NCBI GenBank assembly: GCA_028826165.1 | Contig: JAPDFW010000081.1 | Coordinates: forward strand, 228,001 to 292,000 | Length of the DNA: 64,000 bases | Reading direction: 5' to 3' | Source: Anaeramoeba ignava | Taxonomy: Eukaryota; Metamonada; Anaeramoebidae | In this document: piece by piece, positions 55,220 to 64,000 of the stretch | Position numbering within the stretch: position 1 is the first letter of the stretch | Layout: each line of letters opens with the position of its first letter | Program-made: the position numbers and the translations under genes | The notes under the pieces: generated by a model | What the model was told of the DNA's origin: nothing | The model's input: the letters and a program-made list of their open reading frames with translations, nothing else | Database searches by the model: none

Positions 55220-57441
55220 TTATTTCTCATTAAAAATATTTTCAAGTCTTAATTTTTGTTCATCAGTTAATGATTTAGGAAAATCAACAAGATATCTAAT
55301 AAATAAAGATCCTTTTTCTGAAGGAAAATGTCTTTTTGGCATTCCATATCCTTTATATTTCCGAATCATTCCTTTTAATTTTTTTACAAAATGAATTATT
55401 GATTTGAAATATTTTTTTTTTCAAATGAATATTTACCATGATGTGTTATTGAATCTTCTTCAATTGTAATTAATTCTCCATTTGGATGTCTAATTGTTTT
55501 TTTAAATCCAACTAATGAATCTAAAAGTGATATTTTCAATTCTGTTGTTAAATCCATTCCCTTTCTTTGAAAAAGAGAATCAGGATTTTCACGGATTGTA
55601 ATAATAAGATCACCAGGAATAGTATTAATTTCTTCATCAGTATAACCATCAAATTTCTATTTGAATCAAATATTTTAAATATTTTTTTAAATATTTATTT
55701 TGAATATTATTTTGAATATTATTTTAAATATTTTTTAAATATTTTTTTAAATATTATTTTTAAATATTATTTTGAATATTATTTTGAATATTATTTTAAA
55801 TATTTATTTTAAATATTATTTTTAAATATTTATTTTAAATATTTATTTTGAATATTATTTTAAATATTATTTTAAATATTTTTTTAAATATTATTTTAAA
55901 TATTATTTTAAATATTTATTTTGAATATTTATTTTAAATATTTTTTTAAATATTTATTTTAAATATTTTTTAAATATTTATTTTGAATATTTATTTTAAA
56001 TATTTTGAATATTTATTTTAAATATTATTTTTGAATATTTTTTAAATATTATTTTGAATATTTATTTTGGATATTATTTTGAATATTTTAAATATTTATT
56101 TTGGAATATTATTTTTGATATTTTTTTGATTATTTTAATATTTTTATTTTAAATATTATTTTTAAATATTATTTTTAAATATTATTTTAAATATTTATTT
56201 TAAATATTTTTTAAATATTATTTTAAATATTATTTTATATTTTAAATATTATTTTAAATATTTTAAATATTTTAAATATTATTTTTGAATATTTTATTTT
56301 GAATATTATTTTAAAAATTTTTATTTTAAATATTTATTTTGGATATTTTAAATATTATTTTGAATATTTATTTTAAATATTTTAAATATTATTTTAAATA
56401 TTTATTTTGAATATTTTTTTAAATATTTTTTTAAATATTTATTTTGGATATTTATTTTGAATATTATTTTGAATATTATTTTAAATATTTATTTTGGATA
56501 TTATTTTAAATATTATTTTTGAATAAATACAATTTCTTCATTTGGATTCATTCCTGGTTCTATAACCACATGTAATTGAGTATCTACTCTCATTAATGGT
56601 TTTCCTTTACATTTCTTACAAGAATATCCTCCTTTAGGACATGTACAAAGAGCATTTTTTGTATAAGGAATATCTATAATTTTTCCTTGAATAAAATCTT
56701 TAAGATCAAGAAAAAGATCAATATTTAAATCTGCTCCTTTTCTTTGTCTTTGTTGACCTCCAAAATTAAAAGTAAATGAAAATCCATTATCAAATCTAAA
56801 TTATTTTTAATTTGGATTTGATTTTGAATTTGAATTTGAATTTTAATTTGAATTTGAATTTGAATTTTAATTTTAATTTTAATTTGAATTTTAATTTGAT
56901 TTTTGAATTTGATTTGAATTTGAATTTTAATTTGAATTTTTAATTTGAATTTGATTTTGATTTTGATTTTGATTTTGATTTGAATTTTAATTTTAATACG
57001 TTTGGAATGTTTGAAAGGAATTTGGATCTCTTCCTTGTTTAACTCCTTCTTCTCCATATAAATCATATAATTTTCTTTTTTTAGAATCAGAAAGAGTTTC
57101 ATAAGCTAAAATTGAAAAATTAAAATTAAAATTAAATTAAAATTAAAATTAAAATTAAATTAAAAATTAAAATTAAAATTAAAATTAAAATTAAAATTAA
57201 AATTAAAATTAAAATTAAATTCACCTTCAGCAATTTCTACAAATTTTTCCTCAGCATCTGGTGCATGATTTTTATCAGGATAATAAATTTTGGAAAGAGA
57301 ATGATAAGCTTTTTTAATTTGAGTTTCAGTTGCATCTCGAGTTAATCCCAAAAGTTCATAAAAATCTTTAGTTGAATAAACTGAAAAGATGAAAAAAGTA
57401 ATAATAAAGAAAGATGTAAATTTAATTGAAAATAAATCCAT
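55220..57441 (-). CDS. ER-lumenal J protein (ERdj3/DNAJB11-like) with YPD in place of HPD
   Basis: Exons are 57441-57225, 57105-57000, 56795-56531, 55656-55437 and 55371-55220, all junctions in phase, for 319 residues. A signal peptide (FFIITFFIFSVYS) leads into a J domain, DFYELLGLTRDA. The invariant HPD motif reads Tyr-Pro-Asp (SKIYYPDKNHAP). Then a Gly/Phe-type segment, a substrate-binding domain with a reduced cysteine region (C-x-C, C-x2-C), VIEPGM, and SLLDSLVGFKKTIRHPNGE follow, as in ERdj3. J proteins hand clients to the Hsp70 BiP, and the His of HPD is needed to stimulate ATP hydrolysis. The C terminus has no ER-retrieval signal. The large third intron is an AAATATT array. Confidence 0.88.
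55665..56525. repeat. AAATATTTATTTT array in the J-protein intron
   Basis: About 0.86 kb of TTTTAAATATT, TTTTGAATATT and TTTTGGATATT units filling the intron between exons 3 and 4 of the J-protein gene (56530-55657). Confidence 0.88.
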
Positions 57442-57577
57442 TTTTAATTTTTTTTTATTTTAGGTTTTTTTTAAAAAGAAAAAAATGAAAAAAAATTAAT
57501 TTTGTTTTTTCATTTTTTTTCATTTTTCTTTTTTTCATTTTTTTCATTTTTTTCTATTAAATTTTGTTTTTAAAAAA

Positions 57578-58664
57578 ATGATAATTAACCCAGACGAATT
57601 AAGAAAAATTTTAAAACAAAAACAACAACAAAATCGACAACTTCAACAAGAAATTGAAGTATTACAAAAAAATTCTTCTAAAATTGTAAGAAAATTTATT
57701 TAATATTTATTTAATATTTAATATTTACTTAAAATTTATTTAATATTTAAAATTTATTTAATATTAGCAACAATTATCAGAAAGAGAAGAAGAATTAATC
57801 GCAAACACTTTAATACAAAGAGTTAATGAACTAGAAGAAGAAAAAAATCAACTCCTTTTCAAAGTAGAATCAGAAAAAAAATACATCGAAAACAATCTTT
57901 CTCAAAAATTATCAAAAGTTCAAAAAGAAAAACAAGATTTAGAAGCAAAACTCGAATTTGAACAAGAATACATTCTCAAACAACTTCATTCAGATCTAAA
58001 CAATCTCTTCGAAGAAAAAACCAAACTAGAAAAAACCGTTATTGATAAACAAGAAACAAATGAAAATATCGATGAAAATTTATTCTCAGAAAATCAATTA
58101 AATTTTGAGAAAAAAAAAGAAATTGAAAAATTAAAACATGAAAACCAAGAACTTTCTGAGCAAATATCGATATTCCGACAGGAAATCAAAAGACTCAAAC
58201 AGCAAATAGTTCGTGAACAAAGAAAAATCAAAAAAATAATTGGAGATGAACAACTTGAAACCAAAAAAGGAGATTTTGGTCAAAATATCCAAAAAGTAAT
58301 GACTAGATCAAACGAAAGATTCCCCAGAAAATGGAGTACTTTTTTAAATCTTCAGTCGTTTTCTCCTCCTTCAAAAAGCAACGTCTCTCCTCTTCATTAT
58401 CGTTCTTCTTCAACTGACTATTTCGCAACTGCTAGAAATAGAAGCGAAATGGTTCAAAGACTTGCAAACTTGAAAAAAACTAAATTTCTTTCGGCTGATA
58501 AACCCAAAAACAGAAAACGCTCAACTTCTCATCCAAATTTGAAAAAAACTAATCCTGCAATTTATGGAAATTTAAATAAAAATGTGGATCCAAATGAGGA
58601 AATCAAAAAAATTGATACTCAAAAAGAATTTAAAAATATCAAAAAAAGAGATGATTTCTTTTAA
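57578..58664 (+). CDS. CCDC6-like coiled-coil protein, two exons
   Basis: Exon 1 is 57578-57685 and exon 2 is 57768-58664, joined in phase 0, for 334 residues. The first two thirds are a continuous coiled coil. The repeated pattern EEELIANTLIQRVNELEEEK, KYIENNLSQKL and EFEQEYILKQL matches the DUF2046/CCDC6 repeat (ITNTLLKKI, EQEQEF blocks in animals). The tail is basic and rich in Ser, Arg and Pro (RFPRKWSTFLN, HYRSSSTDYF), also as in CCDC6. CCDC6 is a phosphoprotein linked to checkpoint control, but a function here is not shown. It is divergent from the J-protein gene, with 136 bp between starts. Confidence 0.82.
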
Positions 58665-58765
58665 ATTCATTCCAAATATTTGTTCGTTTTTTTCTTTTCT
58701 TTATTCCAAATTCAAAAACCAAATTCAAAAACCAAATTTAAAGAATGAAATTTTGATCATTTCCT

Positions 58766-59807
58766 TTAATTTTTTGAAGAACCAATTTTTTCAGAAATTT
58801 GAAATGCAATATTTCGAATTTCTTCAACAATTTCTTCATCTTTTGCAATTAATTGAAGATCTCCAACAATTTGAGTTTTTTTGAATACTTGAATATTTTC
58901 TTCATTTTCTTCAATTAAGCTTTGAATAAACAAAAGCATCTTTTCCAAAAAATCAAATTCTTCAAATTTTTCATTTTGATTTTCATTTTGATTTTCATTT
59001 TTTAAAGATTTAAAAAAAGCAACATTATTCACTAACTTAGCAACAACTTCAATTAAAAATTTTGATTCTCCAAATATTTTTTGAAAAGAAATTTCTGGTT
59101 TTTTTTCTTGAACAAGTTGATAAAAGAAAAAGAAAATTCTCATTTTTTGATAATAAATTCCGTTTGAAAGAAAATCAATCATCAATTCAAGAACTTGATT
59201 TGAAAGAAACCATTTCTGCGCTTGATAATTGTTCTCTACAAAAGCTGAAGTTGCTGAAATTGCTCTTGTTTGCACATTTTGAGCTTTTGATTTTAAACTT
59301 GAAATGAAATGATCCAAAATGTTTTTTTTATTTAATAATAAATTTTGAAAATCAATATTATTTTTTGCACATGTTCCAATTACATATAAAGCATTTGATT
59401 TTATTGTTGGATCTTCTGCGTTTAAAAAATTTGCAACAATATCAACACCTCCCAATTTATCAAGATCTATTTAAAAAAGAAAAAAACGAATCGAAAAAAA
59501 GAATAGCAAAAAATTTTTGATTAATTTTCTTGATTAAATTTTTTTATTTACTATTTGCATTATCTATATTTTCAACAAATTCTTGTAAACTTTCTAAATT
59601 GTCATTAATTATTGATGTCTCTTTTTCCGTTTTTAATTTTTCAATGCATTTCTTCATTTCTTCTGTTTCATCAACAATTAAATTTGACATAACTTCATTA
59701 AAAATTTGTTTTTTTAATTTCCATTCTTCCTCACTCATTTGATTTTGTATTTCGTTTAAATTTTGCTCATTAGAATTTGCTAAACTCCATTTAAGAAGGT
59801 CTTCCAT
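58766..59807 (-). CDS. Hsp70 nucleotide exchange factor, Fes1/HSPBP1 type, two exons
   Basis: Exon 1 is 59807-59552 and exon 2 is 59466-58766, joined at phase 1/2, for 318 residues. The start MEDLLKWSLANSNE is typical of Fes1 proteins. Armadillo-like helices follow (LDKLGGVDIVANFLN, SNALYVIGTCAKNN, FQNLLLN, RAISATSAFVENN). Fes1/HSPBP1 releases ADP from cytosolic Hsp70 and helps send misfolded proteins for degradation. No signal peptide, so it is the cytosolic rather than the ER (Sil1) type. A short Glu-Asn repeat is inserted near residue 240. It is divergent from the first BTB-TLDc gene, with about 80 bp between starts. Confidence 0.9.
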
Positions 59808-59888
59808 TATAAAATAAAATGAAAAAAAATGAAAAAAATGAAAAAATAAAAATTCATTTTTTTTCTTTTTTAAAATTTTTTTTTTAAA

Positions 59889-61397
59889 ATGGAAAATTAT
59901 TCAAATTTAGAAAAACTTTCAAATGATTTAAAAAATTTATTTCAAAATCAAAATCAAAATCAAAATCAAAATCAAAATGAAGAAGAAAGTTATTTCGATT
60001 TTGAAATAATTTGTGAACAAAATAAAACTTCATTTAAAACTCATAAATCAATTCTTTCTTCAAGAAGTCATTATTTTAAATCTCTTTTGAAATCCAAAAT
60101 GAAAGAATATCAAGAAAATAAATTGATTCTTCAAGATGTCTCAAGTTCAATTCTATCTTTAATTTTGAATTACTTTTATTCAGGAAAAATTGAAATTAAT
60201 TTAGAAAATGCAATCGAAATTTTAATTTTTTCTTCAAAATATTTAATTGATGAATTAATTGAAATTTGCTCAAATTTTATCAAAAAGAATTTACAATTTG
60301 AAACTATTGTTGATATTCTTAAATTATCTGAATCAATGAACTTCAATCAATTATTAGATTCTTCTTATCAATTTATTTTAGATAATTTTAAAGAATTTAT
60401 CAAAACTTCATTTTTTCTCGAACTTGAAGAAAATCATTTAAATTCAATTTTATTAAATGATTACCTTTTTATAAATGAATTTGAAATATTTCAAACAATA
60501 ATAAAATGGGGAAAACATAAATCAAATATTAATCAAGAAAAAAAATTACAAAAAGAAAAAAAAGAAAAATTACAAAATCAAATTTTAAATGTTGTTGATA
60601 AAATCAGATTTATTGATTTTTCAAAACAAGAACTTGAAGATACTTTGAAAAAAGATTTAATTCCAAATCAAATTTCACAAAAATTAATTCAATTCCAAAA
60701 ACTTCAAAAAAATAAAAAAAATGAAAAAAAATTAAAACAATTTATTGAAAAAGAAAATCAAAATCAAAATCAAAATCAAAATCAAAATTCATTCATTTTC
60801 AAGTCAAGAATTCGATTTTATTCAGAAATTATTAAAGATATTCAATATATTCAGAAATTAAAAGAATGGATAAATGATGATGAGTTCTTTTCCAAAATAA
60901 AAAAAAGATATTCAGCCAAAAAAGATGGATTTAATTGTAAAAAATGGCATAAAATAGTTGATAATAAAGGAAAAACATTAGTTATTATCAAAACAAAAGA
61001 TAATTTTATTTTTGGAGGATTTACTCAAGTTGGATTTACAAATGATAAATCAAAATGGAGTTTTGATTGTGGAAAATCAGGATGGATTATTGATCCAAAT
61101 GCATTTATTTTTTCATTAAGAAATGATAAAGGAGATCGAAACCAAAGAAATTTCCAATTCAAAAAGATCGAAAAGAATATGCAATTTGGTATGATTTAGA
61201 TTATGGTCCATTTTTTGGTTATTCAGTACCTGGAGATTTTGCTTTAGATTCTAATTTACAACCTCATGGTTCAAATTTTGGAGATAGTTACAATATACCT
61301 AATGGAATTACTTTCGGAACCAAATGAAGCTCAAAGTTATTTAGCTGGTTCTTATAAATCATGGATTGTTGATGAACTTGAAACTTATTTCATTTAA
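59889..61397 (+). pseudogene. BTB-BACK-TLDc protein, copy 1, frame broken twice
   Basis: The product has a Gln-Asn repeat (about residues 20-30), a BTB/POZ domain (FDFEIICEQNKTSFKTHKSIL, SSRSHYFKSLL), a BACK-like helical part (LLNDYLFINEFEIFQTIIKWG), a second Gln-Asn tract and a TLDc domain (TLVIIKTKDNFIFGGFTQVG, WIIDPNAFIFSL). By comparison with copy 2, one A is missing in the run 61139-61141 and one base is added at about 61311-61321. Together these restore the frame, giving about 502 residues ending at 61397. As written it stops at 61199 without the last quarter of TLDc. BTB-BACK proteins are often Cul3 adaptors. It may be a young pseudogene or contain sequencing errors. Confidence 0.8.
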
Positions 61398-61399
61398 AA

Positions 61400-61580
61400 A
61401 ATATTTTACATTTTTCTTTCAAAATTCAATTTAATTTTCTTTTACTTTCAATCAAATTAAATTTTTCAAATTAATAAATATAAAAAGAATTCAATTTCAA
61501 AAATAATTCAAAAACAAAAATAAAAATTGGAAATAAAAATTAATTTATTCCAATTTTTTTTTTCATTTTTTTCCTTTTTT
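61400..61580. repeat. Duplicated 3' flank shared by TLDc copies 1 and 2
   Basis: The ~170 bp after the stop of copy 1 nearly repeats after the stop of copy 2 (63363-63530): ATATTTTACATTTTTCTTTC, then TTCAATTTAATTTTC and AATTGGAAATAAAAATTAAT, with one deletion of about 15 bp in the second. This marks one end of the duplicated segment. Confidence 0.88.
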
Positions 61581-61623
61581 TTTTAAAAACAAAAACACAA
61601 AAAACAAAAACACAAAAAACAAA

Positions 61624-63362
61624 ATGAATAATAATAATAACAACCAAATTGAAAATCAAAATCAAAATCAAAATCAAAATCAAAATCAAAATCAAAATCA
61701 AAATGCAAATCAAATTGAAATGAAAAATTTAGAAAAAAAAGTAACAAAAAATTTAATTAAAGATTATTCAAACCTTTTAAAAGGAAATTCATTTAAAGAT
61801 TTTTCAATTTTTGTTGAGAATAAATCAAATACTTTTGAAATTAAAGCTCATAAATCAATTTTATCTTCAAGATCTCCTTTTTTTAATGAGTTTTTAAAAG
61901 GGAAAAATCATCTTAATTCTATTTCTTTAAAACAATTTAATAAAAAAGAAATGGAATCAATTTTGAGTTATATTTATTATGGAAATATTTCTTTTGAGAA
62001 TCAAGAAAATCTTCTCCAATTATTAGAAATTTCAATTTATTTTAAATTAAATTTATTGAAAGAAATTATTCAAAAAAAAATTCCAAATTCAATTAATTAT
62101 TCAAATTTTTTCCAATTTTTTTTCCAAAATCGAAATTTAAATTCAAATGAAATTGAAATAAAATGTTTTGAATTAATAAATCAAAATTTTTCCCAAATTC
62201 AGAATAATGAGAATTTATTCAATTTAACTAAAGAAGAAATTATCAAATTTATTCAATTTAAAAAGAAAAAAAAGAAATTTTTCAATTTGATTTTTTTCAA
62301 TTTTTAAATAAATGGATTGAAAAAAGAGTTAATTCATTAAAATTAAGGAAATATGAACACAAAATGAATGCAACGAAAAGATTATTTCATTCTTTTTTTT
62401 CATTATTTGATAAAGATTCAATTTCAAAACAAGATTTTGATAAATTAAAACAATTTGATATTTTTCCCAAATCTTTTTTAGTTCATTTTGAAAGAATTAT
62501 TTTTGAAACTAAATATAAAGGAAATCAGGATTTAAAATGGGAAAATAAGAAGAAAGAAAAGGAAATTCAGAATTTGAAATTACAAAATGAATACCAAAAA
62601 CAAGAGATTATGAATTTGAAATCACAAATTCGTGAAAAAAAAGAAAGTGGAATGGAAAGTGATGTTATTAAAAACCAAATTCAAACTGAAAGTGAATCTC
62701 AAAATGAAAGTGAAAGTGAAACTGAAATTGAAATTGATGAAAAATCAAATCAAAACCAAAATGAATTTTTGAAGATTTTTTCAGATTCAGAAATTATTAA
62801 AGATAATCAATATATTCAGAAATTAAAAGAATGGATAAATGATGATGAATTCTTTTCCAAAATGAAAAAAGGATATTCAGCCAAAAAAGATGGATTTAAT
62901 TGTAAAAAATGGCATAAAATAGTTGATAATAAAGGAAAAACATTAGTTATTATCAAAACAAAAGATAATTTCATTTTTGGAGGATTTACTCAAGTTGGAT
63001 TTACAAATGATAAATCAAAATGGAGTTTTGATGGTGGAGATTCAGGATGGATTATTGATCCAAATGCATTTATTTTTTCATTAAGAAATGATAAAAGGGA
63101 TCGAAAACCAAAGAAATTTCCAATTCAAAAAGATCGAAAAGAATATGCAATGTTTTATGATTTAGATTATGGTCCATTTTTTGGTTGTTCAGCACCTGGA
63201 GATTTTGCTTTAGATTCTAATTTACAACCTTATGGTTCAAATTTTGGAGATAGTTACAATCTTCCTAATGGAATTACTTATAAATCAAATGAAGCTTATA
63301 ATTATTTAGCTGGTTCTTATAAATCATGGATTGTTGATGAACTTGAAACTTATTTCATTTAA
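61624..63362 (+). CDS. BTB-TLDc protein, copy 2, one homopolymer slip
   Basis: ATG at 61624 starts a Gln-Asn tract, then a BTB domain (FKDFSIFVENKSNTFEIKAH, SSRSPFFNEFL). The frame shifts within the eight-A run 62266-62273. Adding one A joins KKKKKEIFQFDFF to QFLNKWIEKRVNSLKLRKY, and the second part (to 63362) has a coiled coil, a Ser/Glu repeat and a complete TLDc domain ending LETYFI. The corrected product is about 579 residues. From about 62780 onward the DNA is nearly identical to copy 1, while the BTB parts of the two genes are clearly divergent. TLDc domains occur in oxidation-resistance proteins and in V-ATPase regulators. Confidence 0.85.
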
Positions 63363-63534
63363 AAAATATTTTACATTTTTCTTTCAAAATTCAATTTAAT
63401 TTTCTTTTACTTTCAATCAAATTAAATTTTTCAAATTAATAAATAAGAAAAGAATTCAATTTCAAAAATAAAAATTGGAAATAAAAATTAATTTATTCCA
63501 ATTTATTTTTTTCATTTTTTTTCCTTTTTTTTTG

Positions 63535-64000
63535 ATGCAAAAAGAAAACAAATCTAATTACTTAAAAATGAAACATTTCTTTACTTTTCTTTATAGAAAA
63601 GAAATGATAAACATTTATCTTTTAGTAATCTTTATCGTTTCTCAAATAATATTTGCAAAAAAAGAGCAAAAATTGAAAGAAATGCAAAACAAACAAATTG
63701 AGAATAAAAACAAACAAATTAAAAAATTAGAAGAAGATAATCAAATTTTGAGAGATCAAGTTGAGAAAATGAAACCAGTTTTTAATGAAGTTGAAATTAA
63801 AAAGAATTTTCCTCAATTTTCAGATTCAGAAATTATTAAAGATATTGAAGATGCACAGAAATTAAAAGAATTGATAAATGATGATGAATTCTTTTCCAAA
63901 ATAAAAAAAGGATTTTCAGCAAAAAGAGATGGATTTGATTGTAAAAAATGGCATTCATTAATTAACGAAGATAAAGGAGAAACATTAGTTATTATCAAAA
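63535..64000 (+). CDS. Signal-anchored coiled-coil TLDc protein, 3' end beyond the window
   Basis: The frame is open from ATG 63535 to the window edge (155 codons). In-frame ATGs at 63568 and 63604 are alternative starts. The one at 63604 gives a textbook signal peptide or anchor (INIYLLVIFIVSQIIFA followed by KK). A Lys/Gln/Glu coiled coil follows, then the start of a TLDc domain closely related to the two upstream copies (SDSEIIKDIEDAQKLKE, NDDEFFSKIKKGFSAKRDG, TLVIIK). Instead of a BTB domain this member has a secretory or membrane N terminus, so its TLDc domain would face another compartment unless the segment is a reverse anchor. Confidence 0.8.
   Translation, partial: MQKENKSNYLKMKHFFTFLYRKEMINIYLLVIFIVSQIIFAKKEQKLKEMQNKQIENKNKQIKKLEEDNQILRDQVEKMKPVFNEVEIKKNFPQFSDSEIIKDIEDAQKLKELINDDEFFSKIKKGFSAKRDGFDCKKWHSLINEDKGETLVIIK

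Overview
This window is nuclear DNA from an extremely AT-rich protist. Genes are small, close together on both strands, and cut by short GT...AG introns. I could place 39 introns by matching codon phase and protein continuity across each junction. Many introns and nearly all large intergenic gaps are built from microsatellites or minisatellites. The standard genetic code fits everywhere. A delta-tubulin gene implies triplet basal bodies. An arginine deiminase suggests an anaerobe-type energy metabolism. Together with BTB-TLDc proteins, a C2-RasGAP-DUF547 fusion and Asn/Gln-rich tracts, my best guess is an amoeboid/flagellated anaerobe such as Anaeramoeba. That is inference. Dictyostelium is unlikely because it lacks delta-tubulin.

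Layout: (1-5.7 kb) edge of an unknown gene, a TPR-like protein, an alpha/beta hydrolase, an HExxH metallopeptidase and an R-SNARE. (5.9-9.7 kb) delta-tubulin with a huge Asn-Gln insertion, followed by a tandem array that begins in its own stop-codon region. (9.9-17.2 kb) a bZIP factor, arginine deiminase, Aurora kinase and a fused double thymidine kinase. (17.2-26.3 kb) a ~155-bp tandem array, an Asn-rich protein with a BAH-like end, a ten-exon Tul1/Dsc1-type membrane RING E3, and a 2.2-kb 11-bp minisatellite. (26.3-35.8 kb) a long-chain acyl-CoA synthetase with an N-terminal ZZ-like finger, an RNF170-like ER E3, a C2-RasGAP-DUF547 protein and a ZIP transporter. (36-39.3 kb) a hexamer array and an F-box protein with a polytopic membrane domain. 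(39.5-51.7 kb) a giant SPRY/HECT-family protein. (51.8-59.8 kb) a DUF971 protein, exocyst Sec3, an ERdj3-like J protein, a CCDC6-like coiled coil and a Fes1/HSPBP1-type exchange factor. (59.9-64 kb) three tandem TLDc genes, the last running off the edge.

Functional themes: ubiquitin and ER quality control (Tul1-like, RNF170-like, F-box, HECT-like, J protein, Fes1, BTB), membrane traffic (SNARE, Sec3) and the cell cycle (Aurora, thymidine kinase, delta-tubulin). No operon logic applies. Several neighbours are divergent pairs with 100-170 bp between starts. At least eight single- or double-base length changes, mostly in A or T runs, break otherwise continuous reading frames. This suggests residual homopolymer errors in the assembly, although true pseudogenes are not excluded. 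No tRNA, rRNA, CRISPR or transposase genes were recognised.
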